A stretch of DNA of 64,000 nt from Candidatus Neomarinimicrobiota bacterium (GTDB lineage Bacteria; Fidelibacterota; Marinisomatia; Marinisomatales; S15-B10). A program made the position numbers and the translations under genes. Of this stretch, positions 1 to 8,861 are shown in pieces. Within the stretch, counting starts at the first letter, position 1. Every line of letters starts with the position of its first letter. Location: positions 1 through 64,000 of the forward strand of contig DTTI01000042.1 of NCBI GenBank assembly GCA_012964825.1, in the 5' to 3' direction. A model generated the notes under the pieces. That model was given only the letters and a program-made list of their open reading frames with translations, did no database searches and was not told where the DNA came from.

Positions 1-1
1 C

Positions 2-1084
2 ATTCTATTTGAATGCCACCACCTTTATTACCTCCCCAATTTTCTGCCGATCATTGAGGAGTTCCAACGAAGGGGCGGTTATGCTCTGTCAGCGTCTATA
101 TCGCACACAATTAACGATCCTGAACGCCGTCATTTTAGTGAGGAGGTTGAAACACTTGGAATAGAATTTATCGATGGTAATAATGAAGCGACGCGACAAA
201 CAGAACTCAGAAGCAGAAAGTTTGATGTGGTTATTGTTGGTATCCCCGGTATGCTGGAGAAAGTGGTGAGTGACAATACAGTGGCGGTGATGGTTTATCA
301 TGGCATTGGATTGAAGGAGAGTTACTACAGGGACAATTCACCAAGGATCAATATCAGAGCCGTTGAGAGCCAGGAGAGGTACGATGAATTAACCAGAAGG
401 GGAGAGGCAAATCTTGTCCTCACTGGTTACACTAAGAATGATCCTCTGGCTGTGATGAACTCACAAAAAAAAACTGAACTCCTCGACACTCTTAACCTTT
501 CTCCACAACGCCCAACACTTCTTTATGCGCCAACATTCTACCCCTCATCGGTGGAACAGATGTTACCTAAGCTACCAGGGCTGGCTCAGGAGGTGAATGT
601 CATCATCAAGTTGCACGGTTTCAGTTGGAGCCAGCATCGTTACAGGCATCACAGTGAACAGGCCAAACAGATTACCGGGCAAGGGATTTATCTTGTTACC
701 CGGGAAGATTACAATATTGTCCCCTACTATTCGGTTTCGGACGTACTGCTGTCTGATATCTCTTCGACACTCTTTGAATACCTGGCCTTGAACCGGCCCA
801 TTATTCAGACGACCTTCTACAAACCACGACTGAAGCACCGAATTCTGAAATCCCGTTTGCGTAAGCGGCTCGATCTGGTGCGGTCCTCGGAAATCGATTT
901 TACCTACCGCCTTGATCACCCACAAGAGTTGGCGGCGATGGTAAGTGAAACACTGAAAAATCCAAACAGCATGTCTGTGGTGAGGCTAAAGGCTGCTGAG
1001 CGCTACCTGTACCGTACAGATGGTAAGGCGTCGGCTCGTCTTGTAGATGCAATAATAGAAAAATTGGATGTAGGAGAAAGATGA
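2..1084 (+). CDS. CDP-glycerol glycerophosphotransferase-like protein (5' partial)
   Basis: The reading frame is open from base 2 without a start, so the N-terminus lies outside the window. Visible landmarks are GIPGMLEK, VYHGIGLKE, LLYAPTFYPS, IIKLHGFSW and a late DVLLSDISSTLFEYLALN segment. This is the pattern of the TagB/TagF/SpsB family, which moves glycerol- or ribitol-phosphate from CDP-activated donors onto surface polymers. The D-S/D-ISS segment near residue 245 of the visible part is the family's donor-binding region. It overlaps the next gene by ATGA and lies in a surface-polysaccharide locus with a heptosyltransferase and a LicC-like cytidylyltransferase. The family call is fairly safe; the exact substrate is unknown. 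Confidence 0.8.
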   Translation: MLFECHHLYYLPNFLPIIEEFQRRGGYALSASISHTINDPERRHFSEEVETLGIEFIDGNNEATRQTELRSRKFDVVIVGIPGMLEKVVSDNTVAVMVYHGIGLKESYYRDNSPRINIRAVESQERYDELTRRGEANLVLTGYTKNDPLAVMNSQKKTELLDTLNLSPQRPTLLYAPTFYPSSVEQMLPKLPGLAQEVNVIIKLHGFSWSQHRYRHHSEQAKQITGQGIYLVTREDYNIVPYYSVSDVLLSDISSTLFEYLALNRPIIQTTFYKPRLKHRILKSRLRKRLDLVRSSEIDFTYRLDHPQELAAMVSETLKNPNSMSVVRLKAAERYLYRTDGKASARLVDAIIEKLDVGER

Positions 1085-2091
1085 ATATCGGTGTCTACAT
1101 ACCTAACTGGGTGGGAGATGCGGTCATGGCCCTTCCGTTCCTTGCACATTGTCGGGATGCTCACGAAAATGACCATATTGTTGCTATAGCGCGGGAATGG
1201 GTTGCCCCTGTAGTGATAAACAGTCCATTCATCAATGATTTGTTCAGAATTGGTTTTGATGAAGATAAAGGGATAGTAGGTGCTAGTAAAATCGGACGTC
1301 AGTTGAGACCAAAGGAATTTGATCGCCTCTATCTTCTTTCAAGATCTTGGAGATCTGCATACATAGGCTGGTTCTCCGCTGCTAAAGAAAGAATCGGCTA
1401 TACCGGTCAGGGGCGCTCACCGCTCTTAACAGAGGTTATTACTTCGCCATCCGAAAAAATGCATCGATCCAAACGATACCTCAACTTATTGAAAGGGTAT
1501 GATACAACTGCTGAATTGACCGCTTCAATCGTTGTTACTGATAATGAAGTGGCATCTGCAAAAGTCCTTTTTCAATCACTCAACATGGCTTCTCCATTGG
1601 CCGTTTTTCCGGGCAGTTTGGCTTCCTCAAGACAACCACCGTTCACGCTGTGGAAAGGAATCATTGAATTTGCCTTGAACGGTGGTGTAGCTGTCATACT
1701 CATTGGGGGAAAAAGGGACATTCCTATGGCAACTGAACTAACGGAACATTTTGCAAATGGAGCCTTGCAGTCTGTTTGCGGTAAAATCTCTCTTCGAGAG
1801 AGTATTGCACTCATTTCTCAGTGCTGCGGCGTGATAGCGTCCGATTCAGGGTTGGGCCATGTTTCAGTGAATCTTGGAGTGCCAACTGTTTCACTTTTTG
1901 GGGCTGGAGATCCTGAAATCACGGCACCATTGGGAAGATGTAATGAAATCATTTTTCAAGGTGTTCACTGCAGCCCTTGTAGAAAGAATCAGTGTCACAA
2001 TAGTGATGAGCCACTTCTTTGTCTTACTGCTGTGGATCCAGGGAAGGTGTGGGAGGCGTATTCAGTTGTGTCAGGATCAGAAAAAAGTTAA
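1081..2091 (+). CDS. waaF: Glycosyltransferase family 9, heptosyltransferase II-like
   Basis: This 336-residue protein begins MNIGVYIPNWVGDAVMALP, the N-terminal signature of ADP-heptose:LPS heptosyltransferases. Further landmarks are VFPGSLASSRQPPFTLWKG near residue 175 and ASDSGLGHVSVNLGVPTVSLF near residue 255, the GT9 nucleotide-sugar site, followed by a cysteine-bearing CSPCRKNQC segment as in WaaF. The family adds heptose to the inner core of lipopolysaccharide at the cytoplasmic face. The start overlaps the previous stop (ATGA) with GGAGAAAG just upstream, indicating translational coupling. The gene symbol is by family resemblance; sugar and acceptor could differ. Confidence 0.85.
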   Translation: MNIGVYIPNWVGDAVMALPFLAHCRDAHENDHIVAIAREWVAPVVINSPFINDLFRIGFDEDKGIVGASKIGRQLRPKEFDRLYLLSRSWRSAYIGWFSAAKERIGYTGQGRSPLLTEVITSPSEKMHRSKRYLNLLKGYDTTAELTASIVVTDNEVASAKVLFQSLNMASPLAVFPGSLASSRQPPFTLWKGIIEFALNGGVAVILIGGKRDIPMATELTEHFANGALQSVCGKISLRESIALISQCCGVIASDSGLGHVSVNLGVPTVSLFGAGDPEITAPLGRCNEIIFQGVHCSPCRKNQCHNSDEPLLCLTAVDPGKVWEAYSVVSGSEKS

Positions 2092-2125
2092 CTGTTTCTC
2101 AAAGCCCTCGTAGTTTCGTCCCCTT

Positions 2126-2863
2126 ATGAGAGCAATCATTCTTGCAGCCGGCGTTGCCCGACGACTTTATCCTCTCACCTTCGACAAGCCGAAGTGTCTT
2201 CTGGAAGTAGCCGGTCAACCGATCATTGATTACCAGATAAAAGCACTAGAGCAAGTTGGGATTTATGAAGCCACAGTTGTGGTCGGATATTACAAGGGTA
2301 TGATTATAGATTACTTGAAAACCAGTTTCAATGAATTCGAGTTCAACTTTGTCTATAATCCGCATTTTTTCGAAACAAACACCTCCTATTCTCTCCATTT
2401 GTGTGAAGATGTGCTCCGTCATGGCGAATGTTTGCTCATGAATGGGGATGTTCTTTATCCAGTTAAGCTGCTTCAGAGGGTCCTCAATGATGAGAGGAAT
2501 AATGTTCTGGCCGTAGAAGCAAAACAGTGCGGTAAGGAGGAAGTAAAGGTAATTGAAGGTGCCGATCAGCGCATAGTGGCCATTGGGAAGGAGCTGATTG
2601 AAGAAAATTCATTGGGTGAATTCATCGGTGTAGCAAAACTTTCCGAGGCATTTAACAGTCAGTTTTCGGATTCACTTTCACAGCTCATTGAGGCGGGAGG
2701 CAAGGCCGACTACTTTGAGGCTGCTGTTGATCCGCTTTTAGCTGAAACCGAAGTTCACTATGTTGATGTTTCTGATCTGCCTTGTATAGAAATTGACTTC
2801 TTGGAAGATCTTGATAAAGCCGCAGAACTTGCGACTTCAGACTTATTTAAAGATCAACGCTAG
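2126..2863 (+). CDS. LicC-like sugar/choline-phosphate nucleotidyltransferase
   Basis: A 245-residue nucleotidyltransferase opening with MRAIILAAGVARRLYPLT, then DKPKCLLEVAGQPIIDYQI. This is the G-x-G-x-R and lysine signature of NTP transferases such as LicC, the phosphocholine cytidylyltransferase. YNPHFFETNTSYSLHLC near residue 80 matches the LicC-like subgroup, and LLMNGDVLY carries the metal-binding Asp. It probably activates a small phosphorylated head group with CTP. That would suit the CDP-dependent transferase two genes upstream, though the substrate is inferred. The start has no obvious Shine-Dalgarno. The stop overlaps the end of the convergent porin-like gene by 4 bases. Confidence 0.8.
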   Translation: MRAIILAAGVARRLYPLTFDKPKCLLEVAGQPIIDYQIKALEQVGIYEATVVVGYYKGMIIDYLKTSFNEFEFNFVYNPHFFETNTSYSLHLCEDVLRHGECLLMNGDVLYPVKLLQRVLNDERNNVLAVEAKQCGKEEVKVIEGADQRIVAIGKELIEENSLGEFIGVAKLSEAFNSQFSDSLSQLIEAGGKADYFEAAVDPLLAETEVHYVDVSDLPCIEIDFLEDLDKAAELATSDLFKDQR

Positions 2864-3846
2864 AATCTGAAATAGAAACTGAGCCTGCCCTGCCAGTACG
2901 GTTCCAGCAAATCCGTTCCGAAAAAAGTGTACTTAATATTTGGTGCAATCTGGAAGTTAGCGGCCGGGCTGTAGGTCATTCCCATCAGGACAAAATGTTC
3001 CCGCATATCCGGATGATCTACTGAAGAATCGTAAATATCAATTCGGCCAAAAAGTGTGAGTTGTTCTGTTCTCTTCAGTGAGGCGTAAAGAGCCAGTATC
3101 CGTTCTTGATGATTGAGACCGGCGTCTTGCTCGATTTGCAGGTCAAAGCCAGCACGCAGCCGTGAATTGGCATAGCCTACAAATCCACCATACCTATATT
3201 TCAGATAGACATTATCTTTCCAGTCACCATAAGGCTCAACAGATCCCAATAATCCAAAGTTATGGCCGGTATTTCGGGAAAGATTCTGTTCCCCTTTACT
3301 CACAAGGAGAGACATTCTTTTATAAGCATCATTTTCAGGTTTCTTGAATCCCGAACCGTTGAAAACAGCGGCGTGAAACAGTAAATCAGATCCAACGACT
3401 CGCTGAAGTGAAATACCAAGATCAGCCGTGTCATCGAATCCGTGGAGGTTCCCCGGGAATTTTTCTATAAATCGTAGGCCCCATGTCTGCTTTAACGGGC
3501 CAAAATAGTTTGTAGGTTGGGAGCCCACCATGAACTCACCAAATCTTGTTTGCCACGACACAAAGGCATATTTCAAAAATACCTCTATTTTCCCATCAAT
3601 AGATGATTGTGCATCGGTGGTCAAGCGGAATGAAATATTGTCTGTCAACTTCTCTCTTAAATCAAGGTAAGCACGTCCTACCCTGAATGCGGGATTGATG
3701 GCTTTTTGGGTTGAACCGTTCAGATCAAAAAAAACTAGAGATGAAATATCAGCTGCCGAGACCGCAGCCGTGTGAAGCAAGAGAACCAGCGGAATGGCCT
3801 TATTAAGTTGCTTCATGCAGGTGAATTTAGGGAAAATTGTCAACAT
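2860..3846 (-). CDS. Outer-membrane beta-barrel (porin-like) protein
   Basis: About 328 residues with a signal peptide (KQLNKAIPLVLLLHTAAVSA) and then alternating polar/hydrophobic strands to a C-terminal phenylalanine (SFYFRF), the usual barrel signature. Segments such as FRVGRAYLDLREKL, VSWQTRFGEFMVGSQPT and NIKYTFFGTDLLEPYWQG resemble phosphate-selective porin (OprP/OprO-like) barrels, but no specific substrate can be assigned. ATG at 3846 has an AAGGTG ribosome site. An internal ATG at 3816 would give a more classical signal peptide, so the start is uncertain. Upstream is the divergent citrate synthase gene. Confidence 0.75.
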   Translation of the reverse strand: MLTIFPKFTCMKQLNKAIPLVLLLHTAAVSAADISSLVFFDLNGSTQKAINPAFRVGRAYLDLREKLTDNISFRLTTDAQSSIDGKIEVFLKYAFVSWQTRFGEFMVGSQPTNYFGPLKQTWGLRFIEKFPGNLHGFDDTADLGISLQRVVGSDLLFHAAVFNGSGFKKPENDAYKRMSLLVSKGEQNLSRNTGHNFGLLGSVEPYGDWKDNVYLKYRYGGFVGYANSRLRAGFDLQIEQDAGLNHQERILALYASLKRTEQLTLFGRIDIYDSSVDHPDMREHFVLMGMTYSPAANFQIAPNIKYTFFGTDLLEPYWQGRLSFYFRF

Positions 3847-3909
3847 CACACCTTTTCGATTAGGAGTGGAAACTCTAAATTATCATTGCCGTAACAATAG
3901 AACAATTGA

Positions 3910-3930
3910 GGTGATGAGGTCACCGTTTCT
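3910..3930 (+). promoter_or_regulatory. Short inverted repeat with T-rich tail before gltA
   Basis: GGTGA, a 5-base spacer, then TCACC followed by GTTTCTTTT, about 16 bases before the citrate synthase ATG. It resembles a small attenuator or an operator-like repeat. The stem is only 5 bp, so function is uncertain. Confidence 0.3.
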
Positions 3931-3946
3931 TTTAGGTTAGAGACAG

Positions 3947-5212
3947 ATGTCTTCAGTAAAAATACAATTAGATGGTAAAGCTGTTGAACTCCCGATCATT
4001 GAAGGATCTGAGGGAGAGAAGGCCGTAGATGTTACGCATCTCCGCAAGGAGACAGGCTACATCACTTATGATCCAGGTTATGTTAACACGGGATCTTGCT
4101 CCAGCGATATCACATTTATTGATGGTGAGAAGGGAATCCTTCGTTATCGCGGTTTTCCCATAGAACAGCTTGCGGAGAATTCTACCTTCCTTGAGGTCTG
4201 CTATCTGCTGATTTACGGAAAACTACCCTCTGAGAGTGAAGCTAATCAGTTTATTGATGCTATTACTCACCACACTATGATCCATGAAGACTTCAAACGA
4301 TTTTTTGATGGTTACCCCATGAATGCTCATCCCATGGGGGTTCTGGCATCGACAGTGTCGGCACTCTCAACTTTCTATCCACAGGGGGAGAATCACGATC
4401 TTAACCTCAATATTATTCGCCTACTGTCCAAGATGAAGACCTTGGCAGCTTTTTCCTACAAGAAATCGACCGGTCAACCGTTCATCTATCCCCGGAATGA
4501 TTTGACTTTTGAGGAAAACTTCCTCTACATAATGTTTGCAGTACCATCAGAGTCTTATCTGCCAGATCCAGTTCTTGTAGACGCTTTACGTCTATTGTTG
4601 ATTTTACACGCTGATCATGAACAAAACTGCTCAACTTCTACGGTTAGAATGGTCGGATCCAGTGGTGCCAACCTGTTTATTTCGATCGCTGCCGGAATTG
4701 CAGCACTGTCAGGCCGGTTGCATGGCGGGGCGAATCAGAAGGTCATCGAAATGTTACAAATGATACATGATGATGATGGCAATTACAAAAAATATGTTGA
4801 GATGGCAAAGGACCGGGATTCTGACTTTAGGCTGTTCGGATTCGGTCACCGGGTTTACAAAAATTTTGATCCGCGGGCAAAGATACTGAAAGCGTCAGCG
4901 GACAGAGTTTTGAAAAAACTGGGTGTTGATGATCCACTTTTAGAAATTGCCAAGGAATTGGAAGAGGTGGCGTTGAAAGATGAGTTCTTTCTTGAGAGAA
5001 AGTTGTATCCCAATGTGGACTTTTACTCAGGCATCATATACAGGGCCATTGGCGTTCCTACATCAATGTTTACGGTTATGTTTGCACTGGGGCGGCTTCC
5101 GGGGTGGATAGCCCAATGGAAAGAGTTAAGAGAAGATCCCAAGTGGAGGATCTACCGGCCCAGACAGATTTACACCGGCGTGACCCTGAGAGATTATAAG
5201 GGTGGGAGCTAG
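3947..5212 (+). CDS. gltA: Citrate synthase
   Basis: A 421-residue type II citrate synthase that condenses acetyl-CoA with oxaloacetate at the entry to the TCA cycle. Visible landmarks: TYDPGYVNTGSCSSDITFID near the N-terminus, LILHADHEQNCSTSTVR carrying the first catalytic His, GRLHGGANQ with the second His, and GFGHRVYKNFDPRA, the oxaloacetate-binding region. The length matches the Gram-negative hexameric type, whose N-terminal domain can bind NADH. It stands alone on its strand, with its end overlapping glutamate dehydrogenase by 4 bases. The ribosome site is weak. Confidence 0.97.
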   Translation: MSSVKIQLDGKAVELPIIEGSEGEKAVDVTHLRKETGYITYDPGYVNTGSCSSDITFIDGEKGILRYRGFPIEQLAENSTFLEVCYLLIYGKLPSESEANQFIDAITHHTMIHEDFKRFFDGYPMNAHPMGVLASTVSALSTFYPQGENHDLNLNIIRLLSKMKTLAAFSYKKSTGQPFIYPRNDLTFEENFLYIMFAVPSESYLPDPVLVDALRLLLILHADHEQNCSTSTVRMVGSSGANLFISIAAGIAALSGRLHGGANQKVIEMLQMIHDDDGNYKKYVEMAKDRDSDFRLFGFGHRVYKNFDPRAKILKASADRVLKKLGVDDPLLEIAKELEEVALKDEFFLERKLYPNVDFYSGIIYRAIGVPTSMFTVMFALGRLPGWIAQWKELREDPKWRIYRPRQIYTGVTLRDYKGGS

Positions 5213-6453
5213 AAGCCTCTAAGTTCTACCGATCTAGCCACCCGTTCAATCGCAACCATAAAAGCCGCCGTCCTGAAGGAGACCTCCTTATCTTTGCGGA
5301 GTGAGTTTACTTCACTGTAGGCCGACACCATCTTATTCTCCAGTTTGGAGTTCACTTCATCTTCTTCCCATCTGAATTGCTGCAGGTTCTGCACCCACTC
5401 GAAATATGACACGGTAACACCGCCGGCATTGGTTAGAATATCCGGGATAACTGGTATCTTTTTCTTAAATAGAATCTCATCACCGGGAGGTGTGGTGGGG
5501 CCGTTGGCCGCCTCAATGACAAAACCGCAGTTGAGGCTTTCAGCGTTCATTTTATGAATTACACCCCCTAGGGCCGCCGGGACTAGAAAATCACATTCAG
5601 TAGTGAGAAGGTCCTCATTGGAGAGTGTTTTGCCTTGATCGAATCCTTCAATGACTCGATTTTCCTTTACATAGTCTGCCAGCGCAGTGATGTCAAGTCC
5701 GCTGGGGTCGTGAAGTCCGCCAGTGACATCACTGACAGCAATCACTTTGCAGCCGGCTTCGTGGAGGAATTTGGCAGTAAAGGAACCGACATTGCCAAAT
5801 CCCTGGATCACAGCTGTCGCTTCTGAAAGATCCATATCAAACTCCACCGCAGTTTCACGAATGGTGAAAAAGACGCCGCGGCCTGTGGCGGATTCCCTGC
5901 CGAGAGAGCCTCCCAGATCGATGGGTTTTCCGGTAACAATCCCCGGGCTGTAGCCGTGATTTTGACTGTATTCATCCATGAACCACGCCATGATCTGGGC
6001 GTTGGTGTTAACGTCCGGAGCGGGAATATCCTTGTTTACTCCTATGATGGGGCTGATCCTGCGGAAAAACCGCCGAGACAGCTGTTCTAGTTCCCGTTTG
6101 GAAAACTCTCTAGGATCTATAGTAATGCCACCTTTTCCGCCGCCGTAAGGGATATCCACAACGGCGGTCTTGTAGGTCATGAGAGCGGCCAGGGCCCGAA
6201 CCTCGTCCAAATCAACTTCCTGATGATAGCGGATTCCCCCCTTGAAAGGACCACGGGCATTATTGTGTTGAATACGAAAACCTTTGAAAATTGCCAGCGA
6301 GCCGTCGTCTCTCTTGAGCGGGACCTCTACGGCAAGTTCCCGATCGGGCATCATGAGTGAATTTGCAAGGTTTTCTTCCAGTCCCAGTTTATCGGCCGCT
6401 CTATCAAACTGATCACAACACGCTTTGAAATTGTTCACCTTCACATCAGACAT
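5209..6453 (-). CDS. gdhA: Glutamate dehydrogenase
   Basis: A 414-residue Glu/Leu/Phe/Val dehydrogenase interconverting glutamate and 2-oxoglutarate plus ammonia. Landmarks: FKGFRIQHNNARGPFKGGIR with the substrate-binding Lys, AVVDIPYGGGKGGITIDP with the catalytic Lys, APDVNTNAQIMAWFMDEYS, and a dinucleotide fold at AVIQGFGNVGSFTAKFLHE. The length and the GFGNVG form fit the NAD-preferring short class, though cofactor choice is not certain. The start is ATG with GGGAGATTAGAGA upstream. It converges on citrate synthase, so both genes feed the 2-oxoglutarate branch. Confidence 0.96.
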   Translation of the reverse strand: MSDVKVNNFKACCDQFDRAADKLGLEENLANSLMMPDRELAVEVPLKRDDGSLAIFKGFRIQHNNARGPFKGGIRYHQEVDLDEVRALAALMTYKTAVVDIPYGGGKGGITIDPREFSKRELEQLSRRFFRRISPIIGVNKDIPAPDVNTNAQIMAWFMDEYSQNHGYSPGIVTGKPIDLGGSLGRESATGRGVFFTIRETAVEFDMDLSEATAVIQGFGNVGSFTAKFLHEAGCKVIAVSDVTGGLHDPSGLDITALADYVKENRVIEGFDQGKTLSNEDLLTTECDFLVPAALGGVIHKMNAESLNCGFVIEAANGPTTPPGDEILFKKKIPVIPDILTNAGGVTVSYFEWVQNLQQFRWEEDEVNSKLENKMVSAYSEVNSLRKDKEVSFRTAAFMVAIERVARSVELRGF

Positions 6454-6603
6454 TCTCTAATCTCCCTATCCTTTTGTTATTGAGTTAATTGAAAAGTAGG
6501 TATTTAAAAGGTTATTATCCAGTGAAGAAGTTTATCTAACTGAATTTTCTCTATTAATGCACCTTTTATCAGTGTGACAATCACGTTAATTTTTAGCTCT
6601 GGT

Positions 6604-7812
6604 ATGAGTCAAGAGAAAACACCGAAAATCGCTTTTCTTACAGCAGGTGGTATAGCGCCTTGTCTTTCTGCATCTATTGGTGCACTTATGATGGAATATA
6701 ACCACAAAGTGCAGGATTGTGACATGATAGGCTACCTCCACGGTTACAGAGGCCTGTTGGTTGGTAAGTCAATTGAGATCACTAAAGACGTCCAAGAGAA
6801 AGCTGATCTGCTATTGTCCTTCGGGGGTAGCCCGATAGGAAATAGCCGTGTGAAGCTCACGAATGTCGAAGATTGCATCAAACGCGGTTTTGTCAAAGAA
6901 GGAGAGGATCCTTTACAGGTCGCGGCTAAGCAGTTAATGGAAGACGGTGTTTCCATTCTTCACACTATTGGCGGCGACGACACCAACATCATGGCGGCGA
7001 GTCTTGTTGGTATTTTTCAAGAGATGGGTGCTGAGCTCACTGTGGTGGGTTTACCAAAGACGGTAGACAACGATGTTTATCCTATTGTGCAAACCTTGGG
7101 TGCTGCAACGGCTGCGGAACAGGGAGCTGTATTTTTTGAGAACATAGCCAACGAAAACACCACAAGCCGCAGACAGCTCATTATTCATGAAGTAATGGGC
7201 CGTCACTGCGGATGGCTAACCGCTGCAACGGCCCGCGCCTACCGTAAACGGTTGAAACAAAAAACATTCCTCCCTGAAATACTTATCTCCAAAAACCGGT
7301 GGGATGTGGATGCGGTTTACGTCCCTGAGATAGACATAGATTTTTCAGCCGAGTGTGAACGTTTGATTAATAGAATGGATGAAAAAGATGGGGTCAACAT
7401 TTTTCTCAGTGAAGGGGCTGGAGTAGAGACAATTGTCAGAGAAAAAGAGGCGAAGGGAGAGATGGTTGACATAGACGCTTTTGGTCATGTGAATCTTGAT
7501 CTCATCAATCCAGGAATATTGTTTGCAGAGATGTTTGGAGAACGTCTTAAAGCTGACAAGATTCTTGTTCAAAAAAGCGGTTATTTTGCCCGATCCGCCG
7601 CACCAAATGAGGAGGATTTAGCGCTGATCAAGAGAAGTGCTTCTATGGCCTCCGAATCAGCACTGAATGGTGACAACGGTGTGGTTGGACTTGACATGGA
7701 CAGGGACGGGGAATTGAGTCTCATTGACTTCGATCGAATCAAAGGTGGGAAATCTTTTGATGTGACGGCGGATTGGTTTAATGCAATGCTTGCTGACACA
7801 GGGCAGGCCTAA
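6604..7812 (+). CDS. pfp: 6-phosphofructokinase, probably pyrophosphate-dependent
   Basis: A 402-residue PfkA-superfamily enzyme that phosphorylates fructose 6-phosphate. Two diagnostic sites look PPi-type: GGDDT (residues 123-127), where ATP enzymes have GGDG, and PKTVDND (151-157), where E. coli PfkA has Gly in place of the Lys. MGRHCGWLTA and LSEGAG are the sugar-phosphate landmarks. ATG 6604 (MSQEKTPKIAFLTAGG) is preferred to an upstream GTG at 6574, as the fold begins here. It is followed 23 bases later by class I aldolase. Phosphoryl-donor assignment rests on the two motifs only. Confidence 0.9.
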   Translation: MSQEKTPKIAFLTAGGIAPCLSASIGALMMEYNHKVQDCDMIGYLHGYRGLLVGKSIEITKDVQEKADLLLSFGGSPIGNSRVKLTNVEDCIKRGFVKEGEDPLQVAAKQLMEDGVSILHTIGGDDTNIMAASLVGIFQEMGAELTVVGLPKTVDNDVYPIVQTLGAATAAEQGAVFFENIANENTTSRRQLIIHEVMGRHCGWLTAATARAYRKRLKQKTFLPEILISKNRWDVDAVYVPEIDIDFSAECERLINRMDEKDGVNIFLSEGAGVETIVREKEAKGEMVDIDAFGHVNLDLINPGILFAEMFGERLKADKILVQKSGYFARSAAPNEEDLALIKRSASMASESALNGDNGVVGLDMDRDGELSLIDFDRIKGGKSFDVTADWFNAMLADTGQA

Positions 7813-7835
7813 GGAAAGAAGGAGTATTAAGTACC

Positions 7836-8861
7836 ATGAATCTTGAACAGTTAGAATCCACGGCAAAAGCTATGGTAGCACCGGGGAGGGGCATTCTTGC
7901 GGCGGATGAGAGTACACCAACCATCGGCAAAAGGTTTGATCAGATTAATGCAGAATCAACGGAAGAAAATCGTCTTATTTACCGTGATATGCTCTTCACC
8001 ACTGAAGGAATGGAGGATTACATTAGCGGTGTCATCATGTTTGATGAGACTCTCCGCCAATCCACTGTTGACAGAGATGTCCCTTTTCCGAAACACCTTT
8101 CAGGTCTTGGTGTAATTCCCGGTATCAAGGTGGACAAAGGTGCCAAGGAACTGGCAGGCTTTGAGGGTGAGAAAGTGACTGAAGGATTGGACGGTTTACG
8201 GGACCGACTGAAGGAGTACTACGAACTAGGTGCAAGGTTTGCCAAGTGGCGCGCGGTCATTACCATCACTGAAGATGCACCCTCATTTGCCTGCATCGAT
8301 GCCAATGCTCACGCTCTAGCCCAATATGCGGCACTCTGCCAGGAAGCAGACATTGTTCCCATCGTAGAACCGGAAGTGCTCATGGATGGCGAGCACAACA
8401 TGGAGGCTAGTTTCGAGGTAACTTCAGAAGTACTTAGTTCTGTTTTTGAGGCGCTTTTTCGTATGGATGTCTATCTGGAGGGAATCATCCTGAAACCAAA
8501 TATGGTTCTCTCGGGCTATGAATGTTCAGAGCAGGCATCTGTTGACGAGGTGGTGGAGGCCACAGTTTCCTGCTTTCAGCGATTTGTTCCGGCGGCGGTA
8601 CCGGGAATCTGTTTTCTCTCAGGGGGACAGAGCGATATCCTTGCAACCGAACACCTTAGCGCCATGAATCGTCTCGATGCAGAGAAGCCGTGGAAGCTCA
8701 GTTTTTCCTACGGCCGTGCTCTGCAGCAGCCAGCCTTGAAGGCGTGGGGAGGAGACCCGGCCAATATTGAAGGTGCCAAAGCAGCATTTCTCCATCGCGC
8801 CAAGTGCAACGGCGCCGCCACCACTGGCGACTATAATCAGGAGATGGAGGCTTCAGCTTAA
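7836..8861 (+). CDS. Class I fructose-bisphosphate aldolase
   Basis: A 341-residue Schiff-base aldolase of the form typical of eukaryotes and some bacteria. It opens MNLEQLESTAKAMVAPGRG, with ILAADEST, KWRAVI (lysine near the active site), PIVEPEVLMDG and GIILKPNMVLSG, whose Lys forms the imine with dihydroxyacetone phosphate. CFLSGGQS and LSFSYGRALQ complete the phosphate site. It splits fructose 1,6-bisphosphate and needs no metal. AAGGAAAGAAGGAG precedes the start, and the gene is almost certainly cotranscribed with the phosphofructokinase upstream. Its 3' end overlaps the convergent symporter by 9 bases. Confidence 0.96.
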   Translation: MNLEQLESTAKAMVAPGRGILAADESTPTIGKRFDQINAESTEENRLIYRDMLFTTEGMEDYISGVIMFDETLRQSTVDRDVPFPKHLSGLGVIPGIKVDKGAKELAGFEGEKVTEGLDGLRDRLKEYYELGARFAKWRAVITITEDAPSFACIDANAHALAQYAALCQEADIVPIVEPEVLMDGEHNMEASFEVTSEVLSSVFEALFRMDVYLEGIILKPNMVLSGYECSEQASVDEVVEATVSCFQRFVPAAVPGICFLSGGQSDILATEHLSAMNRLDAEKPWKLSFSYGRALQQPALKAWGGDPANIEGAKAAFLHRAKCNGAATTGDYNQEMEASA

